Shown here: piece by piece, positions 19,967-31,677 of the stretch | Numbering within the stretch: position 1 is the stretch's first letter | Layout of the letters: each line of letters starts with the position of its first letter | Source of the DNA: Vibrio sp. DW001 | Lineage (GTDB): Bacteria; Pseudomonadota; Gammaproteobacteria; Enterobacterales; Vibrionaceae | Length of the DNA stretch: 64,000 nucleotides | Direction: 5' to 3' | Assembly (NCBI RefSeq): GCF_029016285.1 | Contig: NZ_CP091975.1 | Location: 620,001-684,000 of the forward strand | The notes under the pieces: model-generated | What the model saw: the letters and a program-made list of their open reading frames with translations, nothing else | Told to the model about the DNA's origin: nothing | Databases searched by the model: none | Translations under genes and position numbers: made by a program

Positions 19967-20290
19967 ATGGCCATCTCGATGACTGAAGCGGCAGCAAGCC
20001 GAGTACAAACATTTCTTGATAACCGAGGTTCAGGTATTGGATTGCGTCTTGGGGTGAAAACCACTGGATGCTCAGGAATGGCGTATGTGTTGGAGTTTGT
20101 TGACCAGTTAAACGAAGAAGATGAAGTGTTCGAAACGAACACGGTTAAGATTATCATTGATCCAAAAAGCTTGGTTTACCTTGATGGTACTGAACTAGAT
20201 TTTGTGAAAGAAGGCTTAAATGAAGGCTTTCAGTTTAATAATCCGAACGTAAAAGATGAGTGTGGTTGTGGTGAAAGCTTTACCGTTTAA
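19967..20290 (+). CDS. iscA: A-type Fe-S carrier IscA
   Basis: 107 aa with the three conserved Cys in [14 protein letters not shown] and the C-terminal DECGCGESF. The spacer from iscU is about 100 nt, longer than elsewhere in the operon. Confidence 0.98.
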   Translation: MAISMTEAAASRVQTFLDNRGSGIGLRLGVKTTGCSGMAYVLEFVDQLNEEDEVFETNTVKIIIDPKSLVYLDGTELDFVKEGLNEGFQFNNPNVKDECGCGESFTV

Positions 20291-20337
20291 CTGCTATTTC
20301 TAGTTCTCATCTCTCTAGCAAACTGGAACTTATCTTA

Positions 20338-20841
20338 ATGACTCATTTTGAACTATTCGGGCTACCTATCCAATATGAATTGGATGGTAGCCTTCTTTCT
20401 TCTAAGTTTAGAGACTTACAGCGTCAATTTCATCCCGATAATTTTGCAATGGCTTCAGAAAGAGATCGTCTTCTGTCAGTGCAAAAAGCGGCGCAGATAA
20501 ACGACGCGTATCAAGCGTTAAAGCAACCCATTACTCGTGCAGAATATATCCTAATGCTTAACGGCTTCGATATTAAGGGCGAGCAAAAAACATTGCAAGA
20601 TCCTGTGTTTTTGATGGAGCAAATGGAGCTTCGCGAAGAGTTAGAAAATATTGCTTCTGAAGATGACCTGTTTGAGTTTGACAACAAGGTCAGCAAAATG
20701 TACAAACAAATCCTACTCGATGTTAAAAAAGAACTCGATGAATCCCTCTGGGAACAAGCGACCGATCGGGTACGTAAACTTAAATTTATTGTAAAACTTA
20801 AAAATGAAGTTGAGCGCGTTGAAGACAAACTCGTTGGTTAA
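20338..20841 (+). CDS. hscB: J-domain co-chaperone HscB
   Basis: 167 aa. The N-terminal J domain carries HPD in RQFHPDNFA, and the C-terminal three-helix IscU-binding domain follows. It delivers IscU to HscA. The ribosome-binding site is weak. A degenerate copy of its 3' end follows the stop codon. Confidence 0.97.
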   Translation: MTHFELFGLPIQYELDGSLLSSKFRDLQRQFHPDNFAMASERDRLLSVQKAAQINDAYQALKQPITRAEYILMLNGFDIKGEQKTLQDPVFLMEQMELREELENIASEDDLFEFDNKVSKMYKQILLDVKKELDESLWEQATDRVRKLKFIVKLKNEVERVEDKLVG

Positions 20842-20907
20842 TCAACAGGTCAGATACGAAACTCAATTTTGTTGTAAAAATTAAGAATAAAATTGAGCAT
20901 GTTGAAT
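20766..20907 (+). repeat. Degenerate direct duplication of the hscB 3' end
   Basis: The hscB tail from about 20766 to 20824 (including TTGTAAAACTTAAAAATGAA and GTTGAGCGCGTTGAA) recurs about 83 nt later, to 20907. The copy reads TTGTAAAAATTAAGAATAAA then ATTGAGCATGTTGAA and is non-coding. It fills the gap to hscA. Confidence 0.65.
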
Positions 20908-20938
20908 AAGATATTCGCGGCTCAAATAAGGACGCTCA

Positions 20939-22804
20939 ATGTTATTGCAAATTGCTGAACCTGGACAAAGCCCAGCGCCACATGAAAGTAAACTTGCTGT
21001 CGGTATTGATTTAGGCACGACAAACTCACTTGTTGCCTCTGTACGAAGCGGTACCGCTTCACCTTTACCGGATGAAAACGGAAACCATATTCTACCTTCA
21101 GTTGTCTACTATCAAAATAAAAAACACCAAGACCAAAGCCATCAAGTTGGCGCTGAAGCGAGAAGTCATGCTCAAACAGACCCCAGTAATACCATCATCT
21201 CCGTGAAGCGACTTATCGGTCGATCATTGGCTGATATCCAAACACGTTATCCATTGTTGCCATATGATTTTCTTGAAAGTGACAATGGTTTGCCATTATT
21301 GCAAACCAAAGCCGGCGTTAAAAATCCTATCGAAGTTTCGGCTGATATCCTAAAAGCGTTAAACGAGCGAGCTGAAAATACATTAGGCGGAGAGTTAGAA
21401 GGTGTTGTCATTACGGTTCCCGCTTATTTTGATGATGCGCAGCGAGCCGGTACAAAAGACGCGGCAACATTAGCAGGAATGAAGGTGCTCAGGTTACTCA
21501 ATGAACCTACCGCAGCGGCTATCGCGTATGGATTAGATTCGGGAAAGGAAGGCGTTATCGCGGTTTACGACTTAGGTGGCGGTACATTTGATATCTCCAT
21601 TTTGCGTCTTTCTAAAGGTATATTTGAAGTACTTGCTACTGGTGGTGACTCTGCGTTAGGTGGTGATGATTTCGACCATTTGATCGCGAACTATTTCCAG
21701 AAACAGCTCGGGTTAGCGTCCCCATTATCTGCGCAACAAAACAGAACATTATTGGATGCGGCGACAGAAGCAAAAATTGCGCTGTCAAAAGAGTTGTCCG
21801 CCGAAGTCTCTCTTTTCAATGAGACGTGTGTGTTAACACGTGACGAATTTGAAAGCCTGATACAACCACTCATTAAGAAAACACTGCTTTCTTGTCGCCG
21901 TGTGTTGAAAGATGCCGATGTAGATAGTGAAGAGGTGTTAGAAGTCGTTATGGTCGGAGGGTCAACTCGTATTCTTCTCGTACGCGAGATGGTCGGAGAC
22001 TTCTTTGGTCGCACGCCACTTACCACGATAAATCCAGATGAAGTGGTCGCCATTGGTGCCGCGATTCAGGCCGATATATTGGTTGGCAACAAGCCTGACT
22101 CTGAAATGCTATTGTTAGATGTTATCCCACTTTCATTGGGTATTGAAACCATGGGTGGACTGGTCGAAAAAATTATTCCACGTAATACCACAATACCTGT
22201 CGCCAAAGCACAAGAGTTCACGACCTTTAAAGATGGGCAAACAGGGATGATTGTGCACGTCACACAAGGTGAACGAGAGTTAATTGACGACTGTCGCTCC
22301 CTCGCTAAGTTTTCTCTTAAAGGTATTCCTCCAATGGCGGCTGGAGCGGCTCATATACGTGTGACCTATCAGGTTGATGCGGATGGGTTGTTGTCTGTTA
22401 CCGCGATGGAAAAAAGTACCGGGGTTCAAGCCGAGATTCAGGTTAAGCCTTCGTACGGACTAAGCGATGATGAAATTGCTAACATGCTAAGAGACTCGAT
22501 GACGCATGCCCGAGATGATATGGAGGCGAGAGCATTATCAGAGCAAAAAGTTGAGGCTGACAGAGTAATCGAAGGATTAGTCGCCGCGATGAAAGCTGAT
22601 GGTGATGCATTGCTTACAGATGACGAAAGTAAAGAACTTATAAAAGCCATTGAAGCACTTATTGCGCTTCGAAATGGCAATAATGCAGATGCAATAGAGC
22701 AAGGTATTAAAGAAACAGACAAAGCGAGCCAAGAATTTGCGTCTCGTCGAATGGATATTTCGATTCGTCGTGCACTTTCGGGTCAATCTGTTGATGATAT
22801 TTAG
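20939..22804 (+). CDS. hscA: Hsp70-type chaperone HscA
   Basis: 621-aa specialised Hsp70 for Fe-S cluster release from IscU. The ATPase domain shows [27 protein letters not shown] and [10 protein letters not shown]; the substrate domain starts near residue 390 ([14 protein letters not shown]). The start ATG at 20939 follows AAGGACGCTCA. Confidence 0.98.
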   Translation: MLLQIAEPGQSPAPHESKLAVGIDLGTTNSLVASVRSGTASPLPDENGNHILPSVVYYQNKKHQDQSHQVGAEARSHAQTDPSNTIISVKRLIGRSLADIQTRYPLLPYDFLESDNGLPLLQTKAGVKNPIEVSADILKALNERAENTLGGELEGVVITVPAYFDDAQRAGTKDAATLAGMKVLRLLNEPTAAAIAYGLDSGKEGVIAVYDLGGGTFDISILRLSKGIFEVLATGGDSALGGDDFDHLIANYFQKQLGLASPLSAQQNRTLLDAATEAKIALSKELSAEVSLFNETCVLTRDEFESLIQPLIKKTLLSCRRVLKDADVDSEEVLEVVMVGGSTRILLVREMVGDFFGRTPLTTINPDEVVAIGAAIQADILVGNKPDSEMLLLDVIPLSLGIETMGGLVEKIIPRNTTIPVAKAQEFTTFKDGQTGMIVHVTQGERELIDDCRSLAKFSLKGIPPMAAGAAHIRVTYQVDADGLLSVTAMEKSTGVQAEIQVKPSYGLSDDEIANMLRDSMTHARDDMEARALSEQKVEADRVIEGLVAAMKADGDALLTDDESKELIKAIEALIALRNGNNADAIEQGIKETDKASQEFASRRMDISIRRALSGQSVDDI

Positions 22805-22837
22805 TTTGCTGTACTGATTTAAGAGTAGGAAGAGAAT

Positions 22838-23176
22838 ATGCCCAAGATAGTTGTATTACCCCATGAAGATCTTTGCCCTGAAGGCGCAGTGTTGGAAGCA
22901 AAATCAGGTGAAACGGTTCTTGATGTAGCGTTAAAAAATGGTATTGGAATTGAGCATGCGTGTGAGAAATCATGCTCATGTACAACGTGCCATATTGTCG
23001 TTCGTGAAGGGTTTGATTCTCTCAATGAGAGTGATGAAATAGAAGATGATATGTTAGACAAAGCGTGGGGGCTTGAGCCTGAGTCCCGCTTAGGTTGTCA
23101 AGCCATCGTCGCGGATGAAGATCTCGTGGTTGAGATACCAAAGTATACGGTTAACCACGCATCAGAAGAGCACTAA
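22838..23176 (+). CDS. fdx: [2Fe-2S] ferredoxin of the isc operon
   Basis: 112 aa adrenodoxin-type ferredoxin, electron donor for cluster assembly. Ligands are in HACEKSCSCTTCHIVV and RLGCQAIV. Confidence 0.98.
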   Translation: MPKIVVLPHEDLCPEGAVLEAKSGETVLDVALKNGIGIEHACEKSCSCTTCHIVVREGFDSLNESDEIEDDMLDKAWGLEPESRLGCQAIVADEDLVVEIPKYTVNHASEEH

Positions 23177-23197
23177 GTTTACGAAAGGGAGCAAATG

Positions 23198-23392
23198 ATG
23201 AAATGGACTGATTCTCTAGATATTGCAATTGAATTGTGTGATTTGTATCCAGATACTGATCCTAAAACGGTACGGTTTACTGATTTACATAAATGGATCA
23301 CAGAACTGGAAGAGTTTGATGACGATCCTCAACGTTCTAATGAGAAGATATTAGAAGCCATCATTCTCTGTTGGATGGATGAAATGGATTAA
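23198..23392 (+). CDS. iscX: IscX, Fe-S assembly adaptor
   Basis: 64-aa acidic protein ([19 protein letters not shown], conserved [12 protein letters not shown]) that binds IscS. The second ATG of the ATGATG pair fits the family start and has GGGAG upstream. Last gene of the isc operon. Confidence 0.97.
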   Translation: MKWTDSLDIAIELCDLYPDTDPKTVRFTDLHKWITELEEFDDDPQRSNEKILEAIILCWMDEMD

Positions 23393-23435
23393 TCATAAGA
23401 TTAATGTTGAAGAGTAAAAAGTAAATAATTTAAAA

Positions 23436-23466
23436 AATAGAAGGGCATAGCCCTTCTATTTCGTTT
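23436..23466 (+). terminator. Terminator after iscX
   Basis: Stem AATAGAAGGGC/GCCCTTCTATT (11 bp, 3-nt loop) followed by TCGTTT. It separates the isc operon from pepB. Confidence 0.8.
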
Positions 23467-23555
23467 GTAATAGTGACAACTTAGACGGTAATTACGATCG
23501 CCGAAAAAAGACGCAGTTATAAAAAAGAGCGCTGCATATAGAGCTAGGAGAAATT

Positions 23556-24848
23556 ATGTCTACACAGATGCAAGTACAGATATCAAAAGATCAAGCGGAT
23601 GCCCAATGGGGCGAAAAAGCGGTTATCTCATTTAACGAAAATGGCGCGCAGATACATACAGATGGTTCACACGATACCGGTGTTATTCAAAAAGCGGCAA
23701 GAAAGCTTGAAGGCAATGGAATTAAGTCAATCCAATTAATCGGTGACGGTTGGGGACTAGAGGAAGTTTGGACTTTTTTACAAGGATTCCGTTCTCCAAA
23801 AAACAAAGGTAATGTGGATTGGACTGCATTAGAAGATGCCGATCAAAAAGAGCTAGAAGCAAGAATAAAAACCACTGATTGGGTTCGCGATATAATCAAT
23901 AAACCAGCAGAAGAGGTAGCGCCAAGGCAGCTTGCTTCTATGGCAGGTGAGTTCATAAAATCGCTCTCTCCAGAAAACGTTACTTACCGTATTGTCAAAG
24001 ATAAAGATTTGCTGTCAGAAGGTTGGACAGGAATTTTTGCTGTGGGTCGTGGGTCTGAAAGGACGTCGGCAATGCTTCAGCTAGATTACAACCCAACGGG
24101 CGATAAAGATGCCCCTGTCTTTGCTTGCCTCGTCGGTAAAGGTATCACTTTTGATTCTGGTGGTTATAGTTTAAAACCTTCTAACGGCATGACATCGATG
24201 AAGGCTGATATGGGTGGTGCTGGTACCATTACTGGTGGTTTAGGGTTGGCGATTCTTCGTGGTTTGAATAAGCGCGTTAAGCTTATCCTATGTTGTGCAG
24301 AAAATATGGTGTCAGGTCGAGCACTAAAGCTCGGTGATATTATCACCTATAAAAATGGCAAAACTGTCGAAATAATGAACACAGATGCAGAAGGGCGTTT
24401 GGTTTTGGCTGATGGCCTCATCTTTGCCAGTGAGCAAAACCCAGAGCTTATTATCGACTGTGCTACGTTAACAGGTGCCGCTAAAAACGCATTGGGTAAT
24501 GATTTCCATGCACTGTTGTCATTTGATGATGAGCTGTCCCATAAAGTATTAACCAGCGCAAACGAAGAGAAAGAAGGTCTGTGGCCATTGCCACTAGCCG
24601 ATTTTCATAGAGGCATGTTACCTTCCAGTTTTGCCGATTTGTCTAATATCAGCAGTGGTGATTTCGCACCCGGTGCGAGTACTGCCGCTGCTTTCTTATC
24701 TTATTTTGTAGAAGACCACAAAAAAGGATGGTTACACTTTGATTGCGCAGGTACTTATCGCAAATCGGCCAGTGATAAATGGTCCGCTGGTGCAACAGGT
24801 ATGGGTGTCCGCACATTAGCGCGCTTTCTTGTTGACCAATCAAAGTAA
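23556..24848 (+). CDS. pepB: Peptidase B (leucyl aminopeptidase family M17)
   Basis: 430-aa cytosolic di-metal aminopeptidase. Metal and active-site motifs are [27 protein letters not shown] and [20 protein letters not shown] precedes the ATG. It follows iscX as in E. coli, but with its own leader after a terminator. Confidence 0.97.
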   Translation: MSTQMQVQISKDQADAQWGEKAVISFNENGAQIHTDGSHDTGVIQKAARKLEGNGIKSIQLIGDGWGLEEVWTFLQGFRSPKNKGNVDWTALEDADQKELEARIKTTDWVRDIINKPAEEVAPRQLASMAGEFIKSLSPENVTYRIVKDKDLLSEGWTGIFAVGRGSERTSAMLQLDYNPTGDKDAPVFACLVGKGITFDSGGYSLKPSNGMTSMKADMGGAGTITGGLGLAILRGLNKRVKLILCCAENMVSGRALKLGDIITYKNGKTVEIMNTDAEGRLVLADGLIFASEQNPELIIDCATLTGAAKNALGNDFHALLSFDDELSHKVLTSANEEKEGLWPLPLADFHRGMLPSSFADLSNISSGDFAPGASTAAAFLSYFVEDHKKGWLHFDCAGTYRKSASDKWSAGATGMGVRTLARFLVDQSK

Positions 24849-25031
24849 AAGATAATATAAAGTCATTAGTTAAAATAATAAGGTGGTTTATACCTCTACA
24901 ATTAACCTAAATGGTTACCTAATAGAATGGGTATAAAACCACCGAATAAACGTCGTAAAGTCAATCAGCATAAACCTTACACATTTCGTAATAAGAATAG
25001 TGAAGGTAATAAAAGTAAAAAAGGAAATCAT

Positions 25032-25463
25032 ATGGCCCTTGAAAGAACATTCTCAATTGTTAAGCCTGACGCAGTGAAGCGAAATCTTATTGGTGAAATA
25101 TATAACCGTATCGAGAAAGCGGGTTTACGTGTCGTGGCAGCAAAAATGCTTCGCTTAACGGATGCACAAGCGAGTGGTTTTTACGCAGAGCATGAAGGTA
25201 AAGAGTTCTTCCCTCCTCTAAAAGAGTTCATGGTATCAGGTCCAGTCATGGTCCAGGTGCTTGAAGGCGAAAATGCCATTGAACGCTATAGAGAGCTTAT
25301 GGGAACAACCAACCCTGACACTGCCGCATGTGGCACGATCCGTAATGACTATGCCTTGAGCATGCGTTTCAACTCGGTGCACGGTTCAGATAGCCCTGCC
25401 TCAGCGGCTCGCGAGATAGAATTTTTCTTCCCTGAATCAGAGATTTGTCCTCGAGTAGAATAG
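25032..25463 (+). CDS. ndk: Nucleoside diphosphate kinase
   Basis: 143 aa, matching the family length. It phosphorylates NDPs through a phospho-His in the conserved NSVHGSDS. The start [15 protein letters not shown] has AAGGAAATCAT upstream. The reading frame stays open for 35 more codons upstream (to 24927), very rich in Lys and Arg, but NDK proteins do not carry this extension. Confidence 0.98.
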   Translation: MALERTFSIVKPDAVKRNLIGEIYNRIEKAGLRVVAAKMLRLTDAQASGFYAEHEGKEFFPPLKEFMVSGPVMVQVLEGENAIERYRELMGTTNPDTAACGTIRNDYALSMRFNSVHGSDSPASAAREIEFFFPESEICPRVE

Positions 25464-25487
25464 TGTCGTAGGATAACGTTTCTAATG

Positions 25488-25566
25488 GAATCTTGAGCGT
25501 TTACTTTGCTCACTTCTAAAATCTGGGAAAATAGACTAGATTTCAGGAAAAAGACGTTCAAGATTC
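25488..25566 (+). repeat. Long imperfect hairpin between ndk and rlmN
   Basis: Outer arms GAATCTTGAGCGT (25488-25500) and ACGTTCAAGATTC (25554-25566) pair over 13 bp with one G-T. An inner AAATCT/AGATTT pairing is possible. No strong T-run; possibly a processing or stability element. Confidence 0.5.
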
Positions 25567-25732
25567 TATATTCTAAGTAATCAATCCCTTACCTACCAAG
25601 TGTGTTTCAACCCTTGTTGTACCTGATTAAACGCTGTACAATTCGCGCCCTTATTTATAATTAACTTGATGATACGCACAATGCGGTCAGGTTATTTAGT
25701 ATTTTGAAAAACAACTGTCGTCGAGAGGTCAC

Positions 25733-26851
25733 ATGACTACTGCAAAAGTCAATTTAATGGATTTTGATCGTAAAGGTCTTCGCCATTTTTTTATTGAAGA
25801 ATTAGGTGAGAAAGCCTTCCGAGCAGAGCAGGTGATGAAATGGATCTACCAGTTTGGCGTCGATGACTTCGAACAAATGACGAATATCAATAAAAAGCTA
25901 CGCGAAAAATTACTGCGTGTCGCTGAGATCCGTGCTCCTCTTGTTTCCGATGCTCAGCATTCGTCTGATGGCACTATTAAATGGGCTATGCGTGTTGGTG
26001 ATCAAGATGTCGAAACGGTCTATATCCCAGATGATGAACGCGCGACATTGTGCGTATCTTCTCAAGTTGGATGCGCCCTTGAATGTACGTTTTGCTCAAC
26101 GGGTCAACAAGGTTTTAACCGTAATCTAAGGGTATCTGAAATTATTGGTCAGGTATGGAGAGCGGCGAAAGAAATAGGGTTACAAAAAGATACTGGCCGA
26201 CGTCCAATTACCAATGTGGTTATGATGGGGATGGGTGAGCCACTTTTGAACATGAAAAACTTGATACCAGCATTAGAAATTATGCTCGATGATTTAGGTT
26301 TCGGTCTATCTAAGCGTCGCGTAACCGTATCTACATCGGGTGTGGTGTCTGGTTTGGATCAGATGACAGGTGTTATTGATGTGGCTTTGGCCGTGTCATT
26401 ACATGCTCCGACAGATGAACTTCGTAGCCAGATTATGCCGATCAATGATCGCTGGAGCATTCAGGATCTACTTGCTTCCATTCATCGATATGTTGACTCG
26501 TCGAACGCCAACCGTGGCAAGGTTACGATCGAATATGTTTTGTTGGATCATGTAAATGATGACATGCAACATGCAAGACAACTCGCAGAAGTAATGAAAG
26601 GTACACCTTGTAAGATCAATTTAATTCCATTTAATCCTTATCCTGGTTCACCATACAAAAAGCCAAGTAACTCTCGTATCGATCGTTTCCAGAAGACACT
26701 AATGGAGTATGAACATACGGTAACAGTACGTAAAACGCGCGGCGATGATATCGATGCAGCGTGTGGTCAGTTAGTTGGTGATGTGATCGATAGAACAAAA
26801 CGAACAAAACAGAACCAGCTTGGGGAACCAATTCCGGTAAAATCAATCTGA
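25733..26851 (+). CDS. rlmN: Dual-specificity 23S rRNA/tRNA adenine-C2 methyltransferase RlmN
   Basis: 372-aa radical-SAM enzyme that methylates A2503 of 23S rRNA and A37 of some tRNAs. The cluster motif is CALECTFC, with GMGEPLLNM and [10 protein letters not shown] following. The methyl-carrying Cys lies in DIDAACGQL near the C-terminus. AGAGGTC precedes the ATG. Confidence 0.98.
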   Translation: MTTAKVNLMDFDRKGLRHFFIEELGEKAFRAEQVMKWIYQFGVDDFEQMTNINKKLREKLLRVAEIRAPLVSDAQHSSDGTIKWAMRVGDQDVETVYIPDDERATLCVSSQVGCALECTFCSTGQQGFNRNLRVSEIIGQVWRAAKEIGLQKDTGRRPITNVVMMGMGEPLLNMKNLIPALEIMLDDLGFGLSKRRVTVSTSGVVSGLDQMTGVIDVALAVSLHAPTDELRSQIMPINDRWSIQDLLASIHRYVDSSNANRGKVTIEYVLLDHVNDDMQHARQLAEVMKGTPCKINLIPFNPYPGSPYKKPSNSRIDRFQKTLMEYEHTVTVRKTRGDDIDAACGQLVGDVIDRTKRTKQNQLGEPIPVKSI

Positions 26852-26909
26852 TAAGATTGCAATCATTGAATCGGGTGTGACCCGTGCGCTTATTTAAGGC
26901 TTTGATTCA

Positions 26910-27641
26910 ATGGTTAGATGGGTTGTAACAACATTTCTTGCATGCACAGTGACGGGTTGTGTTACAGTTACTGAGCAAGAGATGAGTGGTAGAAATAGTG
27001 ATATTGAAGCGGCAGATGCAAGAATAGAGCTTGGTTTAGGCTATCTTGCTGATGGAAATAGACTTAAAGCAAGAGAAAATCTTGAATTAGCTATAAGATA
27101 CGCACCAAATTACTACCGAACATTGAATTCAATAGCTTATTATTATCAGTTAGTTGGTGAGAAAATACTTGCCGAACAAACGTATATAAAAGCATTGCGG
27201 GAGTCTCCAAAGAACAGCGAAGTGCTTAATAATTACGGTGCATTCTTATGTCGACTTGGTCAATATGAAAAAGCCGACGAGTTTTTTACCCGTGCAATTA
27301 AGCAGCCTTCAAACTATCAAGTGGTTGATAGTTTAGAAAATGCAGCGATATGCTCACTAAAGAGTGGTAACAGAGCAAAAGCAGAGCATTATTTTACGCG
27401 TTCTTTGGATTATGACCCACACCGTTATTTCTCACTGCTTCAATTGTCTAAATTGGAGTCAGAGAATGGGGATTATAATGATGCAAGGGTTAGACTAATT
27501 AAATTTCACGATAGGTTTGGATACCAATTGAGTAGTTTACATCTGCTTATAGAGTTAGAAAATAAAGCAGGTAATAAAGAGTTAGCAAACGAATACGCTA
27601 AAATACTTAAGGTAAAATATCCGAGCTCTACAAAAAATTAG
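26910..27641 (+). CDS. pilW: Type IV pilus biogenesis lipoprotein PilW/PilF
   Basis: 243 aa. A signal peptide ends in the lipobox VTGC (lipidated Cys at residue 17), followed by about five TPR repeats (ARIELGLGYLADGNRLKARE onward). It is the pilotin that assembles the PilQ secretin in the outer membrane. Its place between rlmN and rodZ is conserved in pilus-bearing gammaproteobacteria. Confidence 0.93.
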   Translation: MVRWVVTTFLACTVTGCVTVTEQEMSGRNSDIEAADARIELGLGYLADGNRLKARENLELAIRYAPNYYRTLNSIAYYYQLVGEKILAEQTYIKALRESPKNSEVLNNYGAFLCRLGQYEKADEFFTRAIKQPSNYQVVDSLENAAICSLKSGNRAKAEHYFTRSLDYDPHRYFSLLQLSKLESENGDYNDARVRLIKFHDRFGYQLSSLHLLIELENKAGNKELANEYAKILKVKYPSSTKN

Positions 27642-27653
27642 AAATACATAGCT

Positions 27654-28613
27654 ATGACTACTGAAAAAGAACCAACTATAACTGAAGAAGTGGTAGAGAC
27701 CGTTGCTGGAGTACAGGCAGGGGATATGCTTCGTACTAAGCGTGAGCAACTGGGTATTTCTCAAGAAGAAATCGCCGACCGATTAAGGTTGAGACTCACT
27801 ATTATTCAAAGTATCGATGCAAATAACTATGAATTTGATCAAGTCGCTACGTTTACACGCGGCTATTTACGTTCTTATGCAAAAGCGGTTTCTTTAGACG
27901 ATAAAGAAGTACTTGCCTCTCTAGATAGCTTTAAAGAAGCGCAACACTCAGATCATGAAATGCAAAGTTTTTCTCGAAAAACTAAGAGAGATAAACATGA
28001 TAGTCGCATAATGAAGCTAACGTGGATAATATTTGTTGTTATTATCGGTATCTCTTCTCTCTGGTGGTATCAAAACCAACAAGATACATTAACGGAAGTC
28101 AGCACGGTTGATGCTGTCATGCCTGTTATTGCGGCTGAACCTCCACAATCAAATGAACCTGCTTCTCCTGACCGCTCTCAATTTGAGCAGCCTGAAGCGG
28201 TGACACTTCCAGCAAGTCTTGACGATGATCAGGGGAAGCCGGTAGAACAGTTACAACAAGAAGCGGCTGAGCAAGCCGCATTGCTAGAAAAAGCAAATGG
28301 CGAAGCGGCAGTGATGTCCGAAGTAGAAACAGAAATCGTCATCACGGAAGATAATTCTGAACCGCTGGAAAAAAGCGGTAATGAATTAGCCATGACCTTC
28401 TCTGCCGATTGTTGGGTGCAAGTGAAAGATGCCACCGGCAAAACGTTTGCCACAGGTGTCAAAAAAGCAGGTAGTACGATTAAATTTGCTGGAAAAGCAC
28501 CGTATAAAATTATTTTGGGTGCGCCTGAAGGCGTATCGATGACATTTGCGAATGAACCAGTTGACCTTTCTGGGTATAATACTGGCAAAGTAGCAAGATT
28601 CACCTTACCTTAG
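27654..28613 (+). CDS. rodZ: Cytoskeletal protein RodZ
   Basis: 319 aa. The N-terminal HTH (about 20-85, [19 protein letters not shown]) binds MreB. A single membrane helix lies at about 121-140 ([17 protein letters not shown]), then a Pro/Glu-rich periplasmic linker, then a C-terminal beta domain (about 240-319). It sets rod shape with MreBCD. Confidence 0.95.
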   Translation: MTTEKEPTITEEVVETVAGVQAGDMLRTKREQLGISQEEIADRLRLRLTIIQSIDANNYEFDQVATFTRGYLRSYAKAVSLDDKEVLASLDSFKEAQHSDHEMQSFSRKTKRDKHDSRIMKLTWIIFVVIIGISSLWWYQNQQDTLTEVSTVDAVMPVIAAEPPQSNEPASPDRSQFEQPEAVTLPASLDDDQGKPVEQLQQEAAEQAALLEKANGEAAVMSEVETEIVITEDNSEPLEKSGNELAMTFSADCWVQVKDATGKTFATGVKKAGSTIKFAGKAPYKIILGAPEGVSMTFANEPVDLSGYNTGKVARFTLP

Positions 28614-28621
28614 AAGCTAAT

Positions 28622-29746
28622 ATGCAACACGAATCCCCTATTAAACGTCGCTCATCGACCAGAATATACGTCGGCGATGTCCCTATTGGCGACGGCGCAC
28701 CAATTGCTGTGCAATCGATGACCAATACACGTACTACTGATGTGGCTGCAACTGTCGCTCAAATACGAGCTTTAGAAAAAGTCGGCGCTGATATCGTTCG
28801 AGTTTCTGTTCCAACGATGGATTCAGCAGAAGCTTTTAAGCTGATCAAACAACAAGTCTCTATTCCCCTTATCGCAGATATCCATTTTGACTATCGTATC
28901 GCCCTGAAAGTGGCTGAGTACGGAGTAGACTGTTTACGAATTAATCCCGGCAATATCGGCAATGAAAGCCGAATTCGTTCTGTGGTTGATTGTGCTCGCG
29001 ATAATAATATACCGATTCGTATTGGCGTTAATGGTGGGTCGTTAGAAAAAGAAATCCAAGAGAAGTATGGCGAACCTACACCCGCCGCTCTCGTAGAATC
29101 AGCAATGCGTCATGTTGATATACTTGATAGGCTCAATTTTGATCAATTCAAAGTGAGTGTAAAAGCCTCGGATGTTTTTCTAGCAGTAGACTCTTACCGT
29201 TTGCTGGCACAAAAAATAGATCAGCCATTGCATTTAGGTATTACGGAAGCGGGTGGAGCAAGAGCGGGTTCCGTTAAGTCAGCGGTAGGGCTCGGTTTGT
29301 TGTTGTCAGAAGGTATTGGCGATACATTACGAATTTCTCTAGCCGCCGACCCTATTGAAGAAATTAAAGTGGGTTTCGATATTCTGAAATCGCTGCGAAT
29401 TCGTTCTCGAGGTATTAATTTCATTGCTTGCCCAACCTGTTCTCGTCAAGAGTTTGATGTGATAGCAACGGTAAACGCTCTGGAACAGAGATTAGAAGAT
29501 ATTACCACTCCAATGGACGTATCTCTTATAGGTTGCGTAGTAAATGGACCCGGTGAAGCGGAAGTTTCTCATTTGGGGCTTGCTGGTAGCGCAAGAAGAA
29601 GTGCGTTTTATGAAGATGGTAAACGAACCAAAGAGCGCCTTGATAACAATGATCTTCTCGACAATTTAGAAGCAAAAATTCGTGCAAAAGCCTCCATTTT
29701 GGACGCGAAACAACGAATTGATATAAACCAAATTGAAAGTAATTAA
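28622..29746 (+). CDS. ispG: 4-hydroxy-3-methylbut-2-enyl diphosphate synthase
   Basis: 374-aa [4Fe-4S] enzyme of the MEP isoprenoid pathway. Cluster ligands are in [12 protein letters not shown] and [13 protein letters not shown]. It starts 8 bp after rodZ. Confidence 0.98.
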   Translation: MQHESPIKRRSSTRIYVGDVPIGDGAPIAVQSMTNTRTTDVAATVAQIRALEKVGADIVRVSVPTMDSAEAFKLIKQQVSIPLIADIHFDYRIALKVAEYGVDCLRINPGNIGNESRIRSVVDCARDNNIPIRIGVNGGSLEKEIQEKYGEPTPAALVESAMRHVDILDRLNFDQFKVSVKASDVFLAVDSYRLLAQKIDQPLHLGITEAGGARAGSVKSAVGLGLLLSEGIGDTLRISLAADPIEEIKVGFDILKSLRIRSRGINFIACPTCSRQEFDVIATVNALEQRLEDITTPMDVSLIGCVVNGPGEAEVSHLGLAGSARRSAFYEDGKRTKERLDNNDLLDNLEAKIRAKASILDAKQRIDINQIESN

Positions 29747-29771
29747 TCTCAACGATTTACGGTAATAGACA

Positions 29772-31040
29772 GTGGCAAAAACAATTCAAGCAATTCGAGG
29801 CATGAACGACTGCCTCCCAACTGACTCACCACTTTGGCAAAAAGTAGAGAGTACAGTAAAACAAGTAATTAGTGCTTATGGGTATAGTGAAGTACGTATG
29901 CCTATTGTTGAGCAAACGCATTTATTTAGCCGTGCAATTGGTGAAGTGACCGACGTTGTTGAGAAGGAGATGTATACCTTTGAAGACCGCAATGGGGACA
30001 GTTTAACGCTGCGCCCTGAAGGGACCGCGGGTTGTGTTCGTGCTGGTATTGAAAATGGTCTTCTGTATAACCAAGAGCAACGTCTTTGGTATATGGGACC
30101 AATGTTTAGACATGAGCGCCCTCAAAAAGGACGCTATCGTCAGTTTCATCAAGTTGGTGTCGAAGTATTTGGTCTTAATGGTCCAGATGTCGATGCAGAA
30201 CTGATCATTATGACAGCACGTTTATGGCGAGAATTAGGCATTGCGGATCATGTACGTTTAGAGTTGAACTCAATCGGTTCTCTAGAGGCTCGTGCTAATT
30301 ATCGTGATGCATTAGTTACGTATCTTGAACAGCACGAAGATGTTTTAGATGACGATTGTAAACGTCGTATGTATACCAATCCTTTACGTGTATTGGATAG
30401 CAAAAATCCAGAAGTACAAGCTATTTTAGGTGATGCGCCAAAGCTCTCTTCATTTTTAGATGAAGAGTCAGTGCAACACTTTTCCGGATTGTGTGAACTT
30501 CTTGACTCTGCTGGAATCGAATACCAAGTTAATGAACGTTTAGTACGCGGTTTAGATTATTACAATCGAACTGTATTTGAATGGATTACAGAAAGCTTAG
30601 GAGCTCAAGGTACGGTTTGTGGCGGGGGTCGCTATGATGGACTTGTTGAGCAATTAGGTGGAAAGGCGACACCTGGAGTCGGGTTTGCTATGGGCTTAGA
30701 GCGTCTAGTCTTACTACTCGATACATTGGGGTTAACTGATGTACGTCGTAATGTTGATGTGTACTTAGTTACCGCAGGTGAAGGCACGATGAAAGCGGGT
30801 ATGAAGTTAGCCGAACAATTACGTGAAACATTACCGAGTTTACGTATTATGACCCATTTCGGTGGCGGCAATTTTAAGAAACAATTTAAGCGCGCAGACA
30901 AAGTCGGTGCAGCGGTTGCATTAGTGTTAGGTGAGAATGAAGTTGCTGAAAATACTGTTGTGGTAAAAGACCTCATCGGTGGATCGCAAACAACAGTCGC
31001 GCAAGCCGATGTTGCAGCTCAACTAATAGAATTGGTTTAA
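29772..31040 (+). CDS. hisS: Histidyl-tRNA synthetase
   Basis: 422-aa class II synthetase. The motif 2 region is [17 protein letters not shown], histidine-specific motifs are [13 protein letters not shown] and [14 protein letters not shown], and motif 3 is FAMGLERL. The start is GTG ([13 protein letters not shown]). Confidence 0.98.
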   Translation: MAKTIQAIRGMNDCLPTDSPLWQKVESTVKQVISAYGYSEVRMPIVEQTHLFSRAIGEVTDVVEKEMYTFEDRNGDSLTLRPEGTAGCVRAGIENGLLYNQEQRLWYMGPMFRHERPQKGRYRQFHQVGVEVFGLNGPDVDAELIIMTARLWRELGIADHVRLELNSIGSLEARANYRDALVTYLEQHEDVLDDDCKRRMYTNPLRVLDSKNPEVQAILGDAPKLSSFLDEESVQHFSGLCELLDSAGIEYQVNERLVRGLDYYNRTVFEWITESLGAQGTVCGGGRYDGLVEQLGGKATPGVGFAMGLERLVLLLDTLGLTDVRRNVDVYLVTAGEGTMKAGMKLAEQLRETLPSLRIMTHFGGGNFKKQFKRADKVGAAVALVLGENEVAENTVVVKDLIGGSQTTVAQADVAAQLIELV

Positions 31041-31051
31041 GAGGATTTAAA

Positions 31052-31666
31052 GTGGAATTGTACGATAGCGAAGAAGATCAAGTTCTAGCCATAAAAGATT
31101 GGTGGAAAGAGAACGGTAAAGCCGTCATTTTAGGTGGTGTTATCGGTTTCGGTGGATTATTTGGTTGGCGTTTTTATCAAGATTCAGTCATCGAAGCAAA
31201 AGAGGCTGCATCAGATAGTTATTCACAAGTGATCGAGCAACTTGCAACCAAAGGTGTTGCCGTTTCTTCTCAAGTGGAGAGCTTTATCGAGTCGAATAAA
31301 GACACTGAATATTCTGTTCTAGCCGCACTCCAGCTTGCAAAAGCTCAGGTTGATGCTGCTGAATGGGATAAAGCATTAGCGCAACTAGAGTGGGCAAAAG
31401 CCAATACTAAAGATATTGCGATAGGGCCAATTGCCAGCTTCCGCATTGCTCGAATCCAAGCTCAAAAAGAACAATTTGATGATGCGTTAGCAACACTTGG
31501 AGCGTTAGATTCAAAAGCATGGGCAGGCAGAGTCGCAGAACTTAAAGGTGATATTTTACTGCGAAAAGGCGATAAAGATGCCGCATATAGTGCCTACACT
31601 GAAGCTCAACAAGCAGCAGATGCAAGCCAAGATATCCAGTTTAAGTTGGATGATCTTGCCAAGTAA
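31052..31666 (+). CDS. yfgM: YfgM, periplasmic TPR ancillary SecYEG factor
   Basis: 204 aa. A short cytoplasmic N-terminus, one membrane helix at about 25-43 (AVILGGVIGFGGLFGW), then a periplasmic TPR-like domain. In E. coli it pairs with PpiD at the translocon. GTG start with GAGGA upstream, 11 bp after hisS. Confidence 0.93.
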   Translation: MELYDSEEDQVLAIKDWWKENGKAVILGGVIGFGGLFGWRFYQDSVIEAKEAASDSYSQVIEQLATKGVAVSSQVESFIESNKDTEYSVLAALQLAKAQVDAAEWDKALAQLEWAKANTKDIAIGPIASFRIARIQAQKEQFDDALATLGALDSKAWAGRVAELKGDILLRKGDKDAAYSAYTEAQQAADASQDIQFKLDDLAK

Positions 31667-31677
31667 GGGCTGAAGTA

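Noticed and set aside
20511..20828. 105-aa minus-strand ORF in hscB, and similar Ser-rich ORFs at 21691-22053, 22438-22722 and 28229-28603
   Set aside because: Antisense shadows of strong coding genes; Ser-rich composition is typical of reverse frames.
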